Part shown: positions 56,808 to 63,936 of the stretch, one piece after another
Position numbering within the stretch: the stretch's first letter is position 1
How the letters are laid out: every line of letters starts with the position of its first letter
Origin: Dirofilaria immitis
Taxonomy: Eukaryota; Nematoda; Chromadorea; Rhabditida; Onchocercidae
Assembly (NCBI GenBank): GCA_024305405.1
Contig: JAKNDB010000088.1
Span: 186,001 to 250,000, forward strand
Length of the DNA stretch: 64,000 bases
Direction: 5' to 3'
Position numbers and translations under genes: made by a program
Notes under the pieces: model-generated
Seen by the model: the letters and a program-made list of their open reading frames with translations, nothing else
Databases searched by the model: none
What the model was told of the DNA's origin: nothing

Positions 56808-57490
56808 TTGAAGAGAAACCACCGATAAAAGGCGTAGTAGACAGATCAAAATTACAACGGCCAAGATTATATGGAAGAGGATATTCGAACTGGGAATATG
56901 CCATTAGAGTTTGCTCGACAGCAAAACAGAGAGCAGTAATATCTTCTAACAGATTGCCACAGAAAAGCGAGAGTAATCGATTACCGAGCATTTTCTGTAA
57001 AACCAATGGAATGACAGATGTGATGTATATGCGACAGTGGACGAAAGACAAGGAAATTAAAGCGATCGGGACTCTGTGAATTATGTTTGAAGAAAGGCCA
57101 CTCGCAGCAAACTTGCGTGAAGAATTTAAAATGTTTTCATTGTGGATCGGGCAATAGTGCATTGTGTAACAAACGGGAAATGAAGTAAAATAAGAATTAC
57201 AAAGATGATGAAGGAGCAAATGGAAGCCCAAAGACAGTGGCGGCTACGGTTGCGTATAATGGCATTCGGGGAACATATATGATGTGCAAAAAAGTAAAGT
57301 TAGTCAATCCAGTGAAGGAGAAAAACCAGCAAATGCTTTAGTTTTGTTTGACACAGGAAGTGATTATAACTATGCCACAGAATCAATAACAAACAAATTG
57401 AAATTAAAACATACACGGTGCATTATTCATTTAATCTATATCTGTCGGAAAAAGAAACCGAAAGAGATGATCAGCAAACAGTAAAGAATT
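56808..57490 (+). mobile_element. BEL/Pao LTR retrotransposon fragment (gag C-terminus and protease)
   Basis: Broken coding sequence in more than one frame. A Gag-type zinc-knuckle segment reads CELCLKKGHSQQTC then LKCFHCGSGNSALCNKRE (about 57078-57186), the arrangement of the Pao/BEL nucleocapsid region. Downstream, ALVLFDTGSDYNYATESITN (about 57335-57395) is the retropepsin active-site region with DTG. Reverse transcriptase, RNase H and integrase are absent. The fragment ends next to the first rep-like segment, with a poly-A stretch at 57502-57516 between them. Confidence 0.8.
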
Positions 57491-57516
57491 CATCATAAAA
57501 ACTAAAAAAAAAAAAA

Positions 57517-58384
57517 TTTTCGATTACGAGAACTTCACAAGCGAATTACTTCATACAATTGGAAATGGACTAGAATATGGTATAACTGGCCACGAAACAT
57601 GTCCAACAACATTAAGGATTCATTACCAGTGTTATTTTAAATTTATCTCACCCGTACGTTTTTCAACACTTTCAGCAAAGCTTCCCTGAGGCAGTCACAT
57701 AGAAAAGCCAAAAGAACACCATATCAAAACTATCAGTACTGCAGCAAAGAAACCATAAAAGAAGAAATTGGTACCCGACCAAATCCACCAAACCGAAAAC
57801 GAAAACAACAAGAAGAACAATCAGCACTCCTAAAAAGGTATTGTTCCAATGAAATTAACTTACAACAAATGATAGAAGAAGACATTCTTTTGTAATGAAA
57901 TACTTACCCCGAATACAACAAATTAAATCTTATGTAACACCAGACCGTAACACCATAACCGAACTATACATTATAATAGGAGATCCAGGTATTGGAAAAC
58001 CACTTTCGCTACCAAACTAACGAAAAGTTACTTCATTAAAACAGCCAACACAGAAAAATGGTGGGACGGCTATGAAAACCAAGAACTAGTTATTCTCGAT
58101 GACTTTTACGGTTGGCTCTCACCAACTGAGCTATTCAACCTCGCAGACTCCAAACCTCATTACGTACAAATAAAAGGAGGTTTCGTCAAATTCAACAACA
58201 GCAAAGCCATCGTAATAACAAGCAACAAAATTCCGTAGCATTGGTGGAAACGACAAAACGTATTATATAAAATACGATATGAGAGCATTCGACAGAAGAG
58301 TAACTCTAATTTGGCATTGGACAATCACCAAAGAAAAATCATATTTTTGGATACAGCTTCAATTATAATTTAACATCTGATTAA
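57517..58384 (+). pseudogene. Endogenous circovirus-like Rep, segment 1 (N-terminally truncated)
   Basis: Rep of CRESS-DNA viruses nicks the origin with an HUH endonuclease domain and unwinds DNA with an SF3 helicase domain. This copy lacks the N-terminal motif 1 and has several stops and frame breaks. Recognised are the HUH motif 2 region (HYQCYF), the motif 3 region with a Tyr (YQYCSKE), a damaged Walker A near 57986, then WWDGYENQELVILDDFYGW (Walker B) and KAIVITSNKIP (motif C), ending at the TAA at 58382. It cannot encode an intact Rep. Amino-acid conservation against the other copies in the window exceeds what neutral drift in adjacent DNA would keep, so insertion is moderately recent or the copies were homogenised. 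Confidence 0.88.
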
Positions 58385-58620
58385 CCATTTACTAAGCTCT
58401 GCGGATTGTCCAGGCCTGGCTGCGTGGCTGCTCTGCGCACTTCAAAATAAAAGGCTACGTCTGGTCATAAAGTAACACATCCCATACTAAGCTATATCTT
58501 AAGCAATCATTCAGCCAATGCCGCCTTTGCTACGTGCATTTTTGTGTATGATTTCATTTGTGGCGGCAGTATTATTGGGGTTGTGTTGTGGGCTTCTCAT
58601 TTATTGTTGGTGATGAGCAG

Positions 58621-58893
58621 ATGGCGCGCGGTCGTTTCTTTCGCGCTCGTCGTAGTTTTCGGCGTTATTGGGTTCGTCGTCGTCGTGTACCTATTCCTAG
58701 TAGGGATATTGCTCATGGTACGGCGTATTTTGACTCACAAGGAGGATCGGGAAGATACAGTATGTTGGCGGGACGATTCAGTGTATCGGCGAACAGTCCA
58801 GTGAAGATTTATGCTGCTGTTGTGTATATTGCGACGGATGCTAATTGTGTTCCGGGTGTTGTTTGTGTTGTGTTTTTCCACTTCCTAAATTGA
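58621..58893 (+). pseudogene. Endogenous circovirus-like capsid, N-terminal part
   Basis: From the ATG at 58621 an Arg-rich leader (MARGRFFRARRSFRRYW) is followed by VPIPSRDIAHGTAYFDS and VKIYAAVVYIATDANCVPG. Arg-rich N-termini that bind DNA and target the nucleus are characteristic of circovirus and cyclovirus capsids. The viral similarity stops after about 85 codons and the frame closes at 58893. It lies downstream of, and on the same strand as, the rep segment; this is not the divergent arrangement of a normal circovirus and shows rearrangement. Confidence 0.8.
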
Positions 58894-59166
58894 AGATATA
58901 TGCCTTACACGATGATGGGTCATTGTTGAATATTTAGATTGTATAAAGGATATATTTCTTCCTTATACAAAAGTTCTCAGATTTATCAACTAATCTATTT
59001 TATTTATAAATCTCGCATAAAATAGTGAGAAAGCTTTCAAATCTCATACAATTGTGAGAATGCTGTTTTCGAGGAAATAATTTTCATTATTTACATACCT
59101 TATACGATGATAAGAAAATATGTAATACTTACATATATGACAATCGCTACCATGAGCATGAAAAAG
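58894..59166. other. AT-rich filler inside the viral array
   Basis: Composition returns to host-like AT-rich DNA with no similarity to the rep or cap segments. Imperfect repeats of CTTATACGATGAT/TTACACGATGATGG occur near 58905 and 59099. Confidence 0.5.
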
Positions 59167-59228
59167 CAAAGCCATCGTCATCACAAGGTAGTATTACCTT
59201 AAGCAGTCATAACCAGCTCTTGGTTTTC
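59167..59228. other. Junction of two rep snippets around a TAGTATTAC nonamer
   Basis: A 20-base piece of the rep motif-C region (SKAIVIT, + strand, 59167-59186) runs into AAGG-TAGTATTA-CCTT (59185-59200) and then into a rep piece in the opposite orientation (59213-59228, the NQELV region). TAGTATTAC is the circovirus-type origin nonamer. The stem is only 4 bp, far shorter than in circoviruses. Confidence 0.7.
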
Positions 59229-59241
59229 GTACGTCTTCAAC

Positions 59242-59563
59242 TTGGAATACTTTTCAATCGAAACCCTACAAACCACTGGAAATGGAATGGAATATGGAAT
59301 AGTAGGAGCAGAAACGTGTCCGACCACATCTCGAAAACACTATCAGTGCTATTTCAAATACATTTCGCCAGTACGATTCTCTACGCTTATAGCCAAACTA
59401 CCGCGAGGAAGTCATGTCGAAAAAGCGAAAGGTAGCCCATTTCAAAATTTTCAATACTGTAGCAAAGAAAATATAAGAGAAGAAATAGGAACTCGTCCCA
59501 CAGCACCTACACGAAAAAGAAAAGCAACCGAACAACAATCAGTTATGTTAAAAAATATTTGTT
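59242..59563 (+). pseudogene. Endogenous circovirus-like Rep, segment 2 (endonuclease domain)
   Basis: An open stretch with GNGMEYGIVGAETCPTT, HYQCYFKYISPVRFSTL, LPRGSHVEKAKGSPFQNF and YCSKENIREEIGTRP, covering HUH motifs 2 and 3 with the catalytic-type Tyr and the basic linker RKRKATEQQ. It lacks motif 1 and breaks off at 59563, where rep sequence resumes on the opposite strand. No helicase domain follows in this orientation. Confidence 0.85.
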
Positions 59564-59565
59564 AT

Positions 59566-59690
59566 CTCCGATCTATCTGGGGTTGTATACGATTTAATTT
59601 GTTGTATTTTTGTTAAGTTTTTCATTACGAATAGGTTATCTGTTTCTATCATGTCGTTTAAGGTTATTTCTGTTTTTACAATATTTTGAA
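59566..59690 (-). pseudogene. Rep linker fragment, inverted
   Basis: Reads on the minus strand as ITLNDMIETDNLFVMKNL followed by KSYTTPDRSEIT, matching the segment between the endonuclease and helicase domains in the other copies. At its upstream side (59691-59720) is a cap snippet (CTPGVV) in the same orientation, so two viral genes are joined at a breakpoint. Confidence 0.75.
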
Positions 59691-59828
59691 TACGTACAAC
59701 ACCAGGCGTACATTTCGCAGATCTTAGTAAAATGAAACAGGCTTGGTAGGGTACGAGTCGCAGGTTTATCAGACAGAGGGGCTATATCTTTGCAGTGCGC
59801 CATCAATTTGTTTGTTAATCAGAGGTGT

Positions 59829-59936
59829 TCACGCCGTACCATGCGCCACATCCCGACTAGGAACAGGAACGCGACGACGCCTATACCAATAACGGCGAAA
59901 AAACCGACGACTGCGAACGAAGCCACCACGCGCCAT
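59829..59936 (-). pseudogene. Capsid N-terminus, inverted, 35 codons
   Basis: ATG at 59936 on the minus strand opens an Arg-rich leader (MARGGFVRSRRFFRRYWY, then RVPVPSRDVAHGTA), then a TGA where the sequence jumps to the conserved rep 3' trailer. It is diverged from the cap at 60207 and is separated from it, head to head, by a 270-base region with the GC-rich hairpin. Confidence 0.8.
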
Positions 59937-59981
59937 CTACTCATCACACAACAGTGACTATAACAAAGATTCAAACGACCA

Positions 59982-59998
59982 TTATACGCGCCAAAACA
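59982..59998 (-). promoter_or_regulatory. Promoter-like block of the leftward cap fragment
   Basis: On the minus strand TTTTGGCGCGTATAAT joins an E2F-type site (TTTGGCGC) to a TATA-like box about 45 bases before the cap ATG at 59936. A TGATGTCA motif lies just upstream. The same block order is seen before the rightward cap. Confidence 0.5.
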
Positions 59999-60026
59999 AT
60001 GACATCACCTACAAAAACGTACGTAA

Positions 60027-60094
60027 CTTGGGCCGGCACGGCCGCATGATTGAAAATTATTCCTAGAGGAATCGTGCAGCCGTGCCGGCCCAAG
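60027..60094. other. GC-rich hairpin, 25-bp arms, 18-nt loop (copy 1)
   Basis: Arms begin CTTGGGCCGGCACGGC and close on its complement, with two mismatches in 25 pairs; the loop is GAAAATTATTCCTAGAGG. It is strikingly GC-rich in an AT-rich genome and sits between two divergent cap starts, the position where a circovirus carries its origin stem-loop. The loop does not hold a canonical nonamer. Confidence 0.92.
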
Positions 60095-60130
60095 AATCGT
60101 GCATTTTGTAAATGATGTTATGTATGATGT

Positions 60131-60162
60131 CATGTTGATGATGTCATTTTGGCGCGTATATA
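60131..60162 (+). promoter_or_regulatory. Promoter-like block of the rightward cap
   Basis: TGATGTCA motifs are followed by TTTTGGCGCG (60147-60156, E2F-type) running directly into TATATA (60157-60162), 45 bases before the cap ATG at 60207. Spacing of the TATA box to the start fits a polymerase II promoter with a very short leader. Confidence 0.55.
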
Positions 60163-60206
60163 TGCTGCCTGCAACATTTTTTTAGTCATTTGTGTGTGAT
60201 GTGTAG

Positions 60207-60620
60207 ATGGAGCGCGGTTGTTTCGTCCGTTATCGTCGCTATTTTCGCCGTTATTGGGCTCGTCGTAGTCGTTTGCCTGTGCCTAATCAGGATGTGGCGC
60301 ATGGTACGGCGTGCTTTGATTTTCAAGGAGGACCGGGTCGATACAGTATGTTGGCAGAGCGATTCGGTATACCGGCGAACTGTTCAGTGAAAATTTATGC
60401 GGCTGTTGTTTATATAGCATCTGATGCGAATTGTACACCTGGTGTTGTGCGTGTGCAATTTGGAGGCGGAAGTGAAAAATGTGATGTTTCTGTGTCACGT
60501 ATAACTTATATAACGGCGGGTCATGTACGAAGGTTTTGGCTGCGTGCTCCGTATGGAGCTGATTTTCATGTTTATCATCACGAAAACGTAAAGCAACCGA
60601 AGAACAATCAATTATGTTAA
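60207..60620 (+). pseudogene. Circovirus-like capsid, best-preserved copy (C-terminally truncated)
   Basis: Open from the ATG at 60207. An Arg-rich leader (MERGCFVRYRRYFRRYW) precedes VPNQDVAHGTACFDFQ, RYSMLAERFGIPANC, VKIYAAVVYIASDANC and VRRFWLRAPYGADFHVYHH. Around codon 126 the cap sequence ends abruptly inside what is rep linker DNA (read in the wrong frame), closing at 60620. Known circovirus capsids are about 200-240 residues, so roughly the C-terminal 40% is missing. The remaining frame has no stop, and the inverted copy at 61564-61977 encodes an almost identical product, which argues for a recent duplication. Confidence 0.85.
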
Positions 60621-61152
60621 AAAAATACTGCAACAACGAAATAACTATCAACGACATGATAGAAAAAGACAACTTATTCGTCATGAAAACCTTACAAAAA
60701 TACAACAAATCAAATCATATACAACACCTGACAGATCGGAAATAATAGAATCTATCTGCTATTAGGAGATCCAGGAATAGGTAAAACAACATTTGCCACC
60801 AAATTATCAAAAACTTCTACATAAAAGCAGCAAATACCGAAAAATGGTGGGACGGATATGAAAACCAAGAGCTGGTTATCCTCGATGACTTCTACGGGTG
60901 GCTATACCCGCTGAACTGTTCAACCTCGCAGATTCAAAGCCCGACTACGTCCAAATAATAGGAGGCTTTGTCAAATTCACCAGCAAAGCAATCGTGATAG
61001 CCAGCAATAAAATACCCGAACAATGGTGGAAAAAACTAACAGTACTAAAATACGATATGCGCGCATTCGACGGAAGAGTAACTTCCACCTGGCGACGAAC
61101 AAGCGATATTGAAGATTCTTATTTCGGATACAAATTCGATCTAAACTTCTGA
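60583..61152 (+). pseudogene. Rep segment 3: linker and helicase domain
   Basis: Starts inside the linker (KRKATEEQS), then ITINDMIEKDNLFVMKTL, an intact-looking Walker A (GDPGIGKTTFATKL), KWWDGYENQELVILDDFYG, FNLADSKPDYVQI, and the C-terminus DMRAFDGRVTSTWRRT to the TGA at 61150. The endonuclease domain is missing and the frame is interrupted at least between the linker and Walker A, after Walker A and after Walker B. It continues directly from the truncated cap on the same strand. Confidence 0.87.
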
Positions 61153-61307
61153 TTAACAAACAATCTGACGGCCCACTGCAAAGATATAGCCCTCTGTCTG
61201 ATCAGCCCGTGACCCTACCCTACTAAGCCTGTTTCATTGTTACTTGTCTTTTTCATTGTTACTTTGATTCCACTGTTAATAACACATTGTATATAACACA
61301 CGTGTAG
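61153..61307 (+). other. Rep 3' trailer and spacer of the inverted repeat
   Basis: Contains ACTGCAAAGATATAGCCC and TCTGTCTGATCAGCCCGT, a tail found after rep at three places (61168 +, 63768 +, 59765 on the minus strand). This conserved non-coding tail belongs to the viral unit. The inverted copy of the array begins at 61308. Confidence 0.75.
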
Positions 61308-61563
61308 CCAGCTCTTGGTTTTCACATCCGTCCCACCATTTTTCGGTATTTGCTGCTTTTATGTAGAAGTTTTTGATAATTTGGTGGCAAATGTTGTTTT
61401 ACCTATTCCTGGATCTCCTAATAGCAGATAGATTCTATTATTTCCGATCTGTCAGGTGTTGTATATCATTTGATTTGTTGTATTTTTGTAAGGTTTTTCA
61501 TGACGAATAAGTTGTCTTTTTCTATCATGTCGTTGATAGTTATTTCGTTGTTGCAGTATTTTT
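61308..61563 (-). pseudogene. Rep linker to Walker B fragment, inverted
   Basis: Reverse-complement copy of 60598-60875, from the linker through Walker A to the NQEL segment, nearly identical to its partner. It stops at CCAGCTCTTGG, the same short motif at which the inverted snippet at 59213 begins. Confidence 0.85.
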
Positions 61564-61977
61564 TTAACATAATTGATTGTTCTTCGGTTGCTTTACGTTT
61601 TCATGATGATGAACATGAAAATCAGCTCCATACGGAGCACGCAGCCAAAACCTTCGTACATAACCCGCCGTTATATAAGTTATACGTGACACAGAAACAT
61701 CACATTTTTCACTTCCGCCTCCAAATTGCACACGCACAACACCAGGTGTACAATTCGCATCAGATGCTATATAAACAACAGCCGCATAAATTTTCACTGA
61801 ACAGTTCGCCGGTATACCGAATCGCTCTGCCAACATACTGTATCGACCCGGTCCTCCTTGAAAATCAAAGCACGCCGTACCATGCGCCACATTCTGATTA
61901 GGCACAGGCAAACGACGACGACGAGCCCAATAACGGCGAAAATAGCGACGATAACGGACGAAACAACCGCGCGCCAT
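61564..61977 (-). pseudogene. Circovirus-like capsid, inverted copy of 60207-60620
   Basis: Same truncated 126-codon cap part and same join to rep linker DNA as the plus-strand copy; start MARGCFVRYRRYF. Only a handful of residue differences from its partner are visible. The shared junction proves that the cap-rep joining happened before the inverted duplication. Its upstream promoter has been separated from the ATG by a 482-base insertion (61981-62462). Confidence 0.87.
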
Positions 61978-61980
61978 CTA

Positions 61981-62462
61981 TCGCGTCTTTATTGGGTGTG
62001 AGCTGACGTCGAGGGGACCAAATGTCACCAGTGTTGGGTATTGAGTAGGGTGTAGTGGAGCTGTATTGAGAGCACACCGTGAAACCGAAACGTTTATTAC
62101 TGATTGTATGGTGATAATAATAATCTTGATGATGATCACTCGTGGTTTATATCTTCCCAGAAGTGAGAGTGGTTAATTCTAGCACTGGAAACATACCGGA
62201 TATGGAGGAAACATTACAGTAACATTAAAAGGGGAGATTAGCGTGGGAAAATAAGCGTTTAAACAAAAGGATGTAGATTGGTTAGATAACAACAAAAACG
62301 TGTGAAAAACAATTTTAAGGAATGTGGATATGACTGGGATGATTCATAGTTTCATGAGCATTAATTTACAGTGAGTAATCTATTTGCTTATTTGTTTACA
62401 ATAAGAAATTTGTTTAATTATGTAATTGTATGTTGGAGTTTCGCGAATCAGCGTTCGCGACA
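61981..62462. mobile_element. LTR retrotransposon 3' fragment inserted between promoter and cap
   Basis: The insertion is bounded by direct repeats CCATCTA (61974-61980 and 62463-62469), while the uninterrupted partner arm has one copy. The last 440 bases (62023-62462) begin TGTCACC and end GCGACA, i.e. TG..CA with a TGTC/GACA inverted end, as an LTR should. Directly before it is a purine-rich tract (GAGGGGACCAAA) as expected for a polypurine tract. About 42 bases of internal sequence remain. BEL/Pao origin is likely given the fragment at 56808, but not shown. Confidence 0.65.
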
Positions 62463-62578
62463 CCATCTACACATCACACACAAATGACTAAAAAATATTG
62501 CAAGCAGCATATATACGCGCCAAAATGACATCATCAACATGACATCATACATAACATCATTTACAAAAATGCACGATT

Positions 62579-62646
62579 CTTGGGCCGGCACGGCTGCATG
62601 ATTCCTCTAGGAATAATTTTCAATCATGCGGCCGTGCCGGCCCAAG
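62579..62646. other. GC-rich hairpin, 25-bp arms, 18-nt loop (copy 2)
   Basis: Reverse-complement copy of the hairpin at 60027-60094, with only one mismatch in 25 pairs and loop CCTCTAGGAATAATTTTC. Here it lies between the promoter of the inverted cap and the promoter-like block (TTTTGGCGCGTATAATGG, about 62677-62694) of the cap fragment at 62737. Confidence 0.92.
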
Positions 62647-62736
62647 TTACGTACGTTTTTGTAGGTGATGTCATTGTTTTGGCGCGTATAATGGTCGTTT
62701 GAATCTTTGTTATAGTCACTGTTGTGTGATGAGTAG

Positions 62737-62856
62737 ATAGCGCGTAGTGGCTTCGTTCGCAGTCGTCGGTTTTTTCGCCGTTATTGGCGTAAGCGTCGTG
62801 GTTTACCTGTTCCTAGTAGGGATGTGGCGCATGGTACGGCGTGTTTTGACCTGCAC
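62737..62856 (+). pseudogene. Capsid N-terminus with lost start codon
   Basis: Forty codons of the Arg-rich cap leader (SRRFFRRYW, then LPVPSRDVAHGTACFD), partner of 59829-59936 in the inverted repeat. The expected ATG reads ATA and the segment ends where a rep 5' region begins. Confidence 0.78.
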
Positions 62857-62886
62857 ATAAAAACACATTCAAACCAAACCCACAAA

Positions 62887-63711
62887 ATGTCTAGCCGCGC
62901 CAAATGTTGGACTGCAACAGTTTTCAATCTCGACTTCTATGGATCTTGTTCAATCAATAGGAAATGGTTTAGAATATGGAATTATTGGCGAAGAAACATG
63001 CCCTTCAACAGGAAGAAAACATTACCAATGCTACTTCAATACAATTCCCCAGTACGATTTTCAACTCTAACGGCAAAACTACCAAGAGGAACGCACATAG
63101 AAAAAGCGAAAGGTACGCCTTACCAAAACTTTCAATATTGTAGTAAAGAAAATATAAAAGAAGAAACAGGAACAAGACCCACACCCCTCAAGAAAAAGAA
63201 AAGGAACAGAAGAACAATCCATTCTACTAAAAAAATATTGTAACAACGAAATAACACTAAATGATATGATAGAATCGGACAATATATTCGTAATGAGGAA
63301 CCTAACAAAATTCAACAAATAAAATCCTACACCACACCAGACAGGTCCGAAATAACCGAACTTATTACTCTGTGATCCAGGAATAGGTAAAACAACATTC
63401 GCAACTAAACTATCCAAAAATTTTTTCATTAAAACTGCTAATTCTACGGATGGCTCTCCTCGCCGAACTCTTCAGTCTCGCAGACTCGAAACCGCACTGT
63501 GTAAATAAAAGGCGGATTCGTCGAATTCAACAGCAAGGCGATTGTCATAACCAGTAACAAGATACCTGAGCACTGGTGGAAACGATCGACCGTATTCAAG
63601 TACGACATGCGAGCGTTTGACAGAAGAGCAACTTACACCTGGCGACGAACTGACACAATCGACGAAGCTTACTTCGGACACAAATTTGACTTCCAACTTA
63701 CTTCCGACTAA
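62887..63711 (+). pseudogene. Rep segment 4, the only copy with an N-terminus
   Basis: The ATG at 62887 starts MSSRAKCWTATVFNLDFYGS, a plausible HUH motif 1 region, preceded by a CATAAAAACACATTC leader unlike the cap promoters. Motif 3 (FQYCSKENIKEETGTRP) and Walker A (DPGIGKTTFATKL) follow in changing frames. About 20 residues are deleted after FIKTANS, removing Walker B. The C-terminal part (FNSKAIVITSNKIPEHWW, then DAYFGHKF-like EAYFGHKFDFQL) reaches a TAA at 63709. The conserved rep 3' trailer follows. Non-functional because of the frame breaks and the helicase deletion. Confidence 0.88.
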
Positions 63712-63936
63712 CAACCTACTAAGCTCCGCGTGTTGTCTAGGCAAAAGGTGTGCTAGCTCTGGCGCACTGCAAGATATAGCCCCTCCGTCTGATCAGCCCG
63801 TAACCACCGAACCTACTAAGCATATTGACTCTTTTGTGTTTCTTTTATATTGTTACTATGTACATAACACATGTTCATTTAACAAAACTTTTTATTGAAC
63901 CAACGAGTACACACAAAAAAACAAAACAAAAACAAA

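Larger units (their letters stand above)
59828..62856. repeat. Inverted repeat, ~1.05-kb arms with 432-bp spacer
   Basis: Left arm 59828-60875 and right arm 61308-62856 are reverse complements: both hold, in order, a divergent cap N-terminus, the GC-rich hairpin, the promoter block, the truncated cap and the rep linker/Walker region. The right arm is longer only because of the insertion at 61981-62462. The cap portions are nearly identical, so a transcript across the spacer could fold into long double-stranded RNA. Confidence 0.9.

Noticed and set aside
56803..57231. Open frame of 142 codons on the minus strand
   Set aside because: It is the shadow of the BEL/Pao gag segment, whose zinc-knuckle residues are clear on the plus strand.
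60052..60069. Hairpin loop as a standard circovirus or geminivirus nonamer
   Set aside because: GAAAATTATTCCTAGAGG matches none of TAGTATTAC, TAATATTAC or TAATACTAT.
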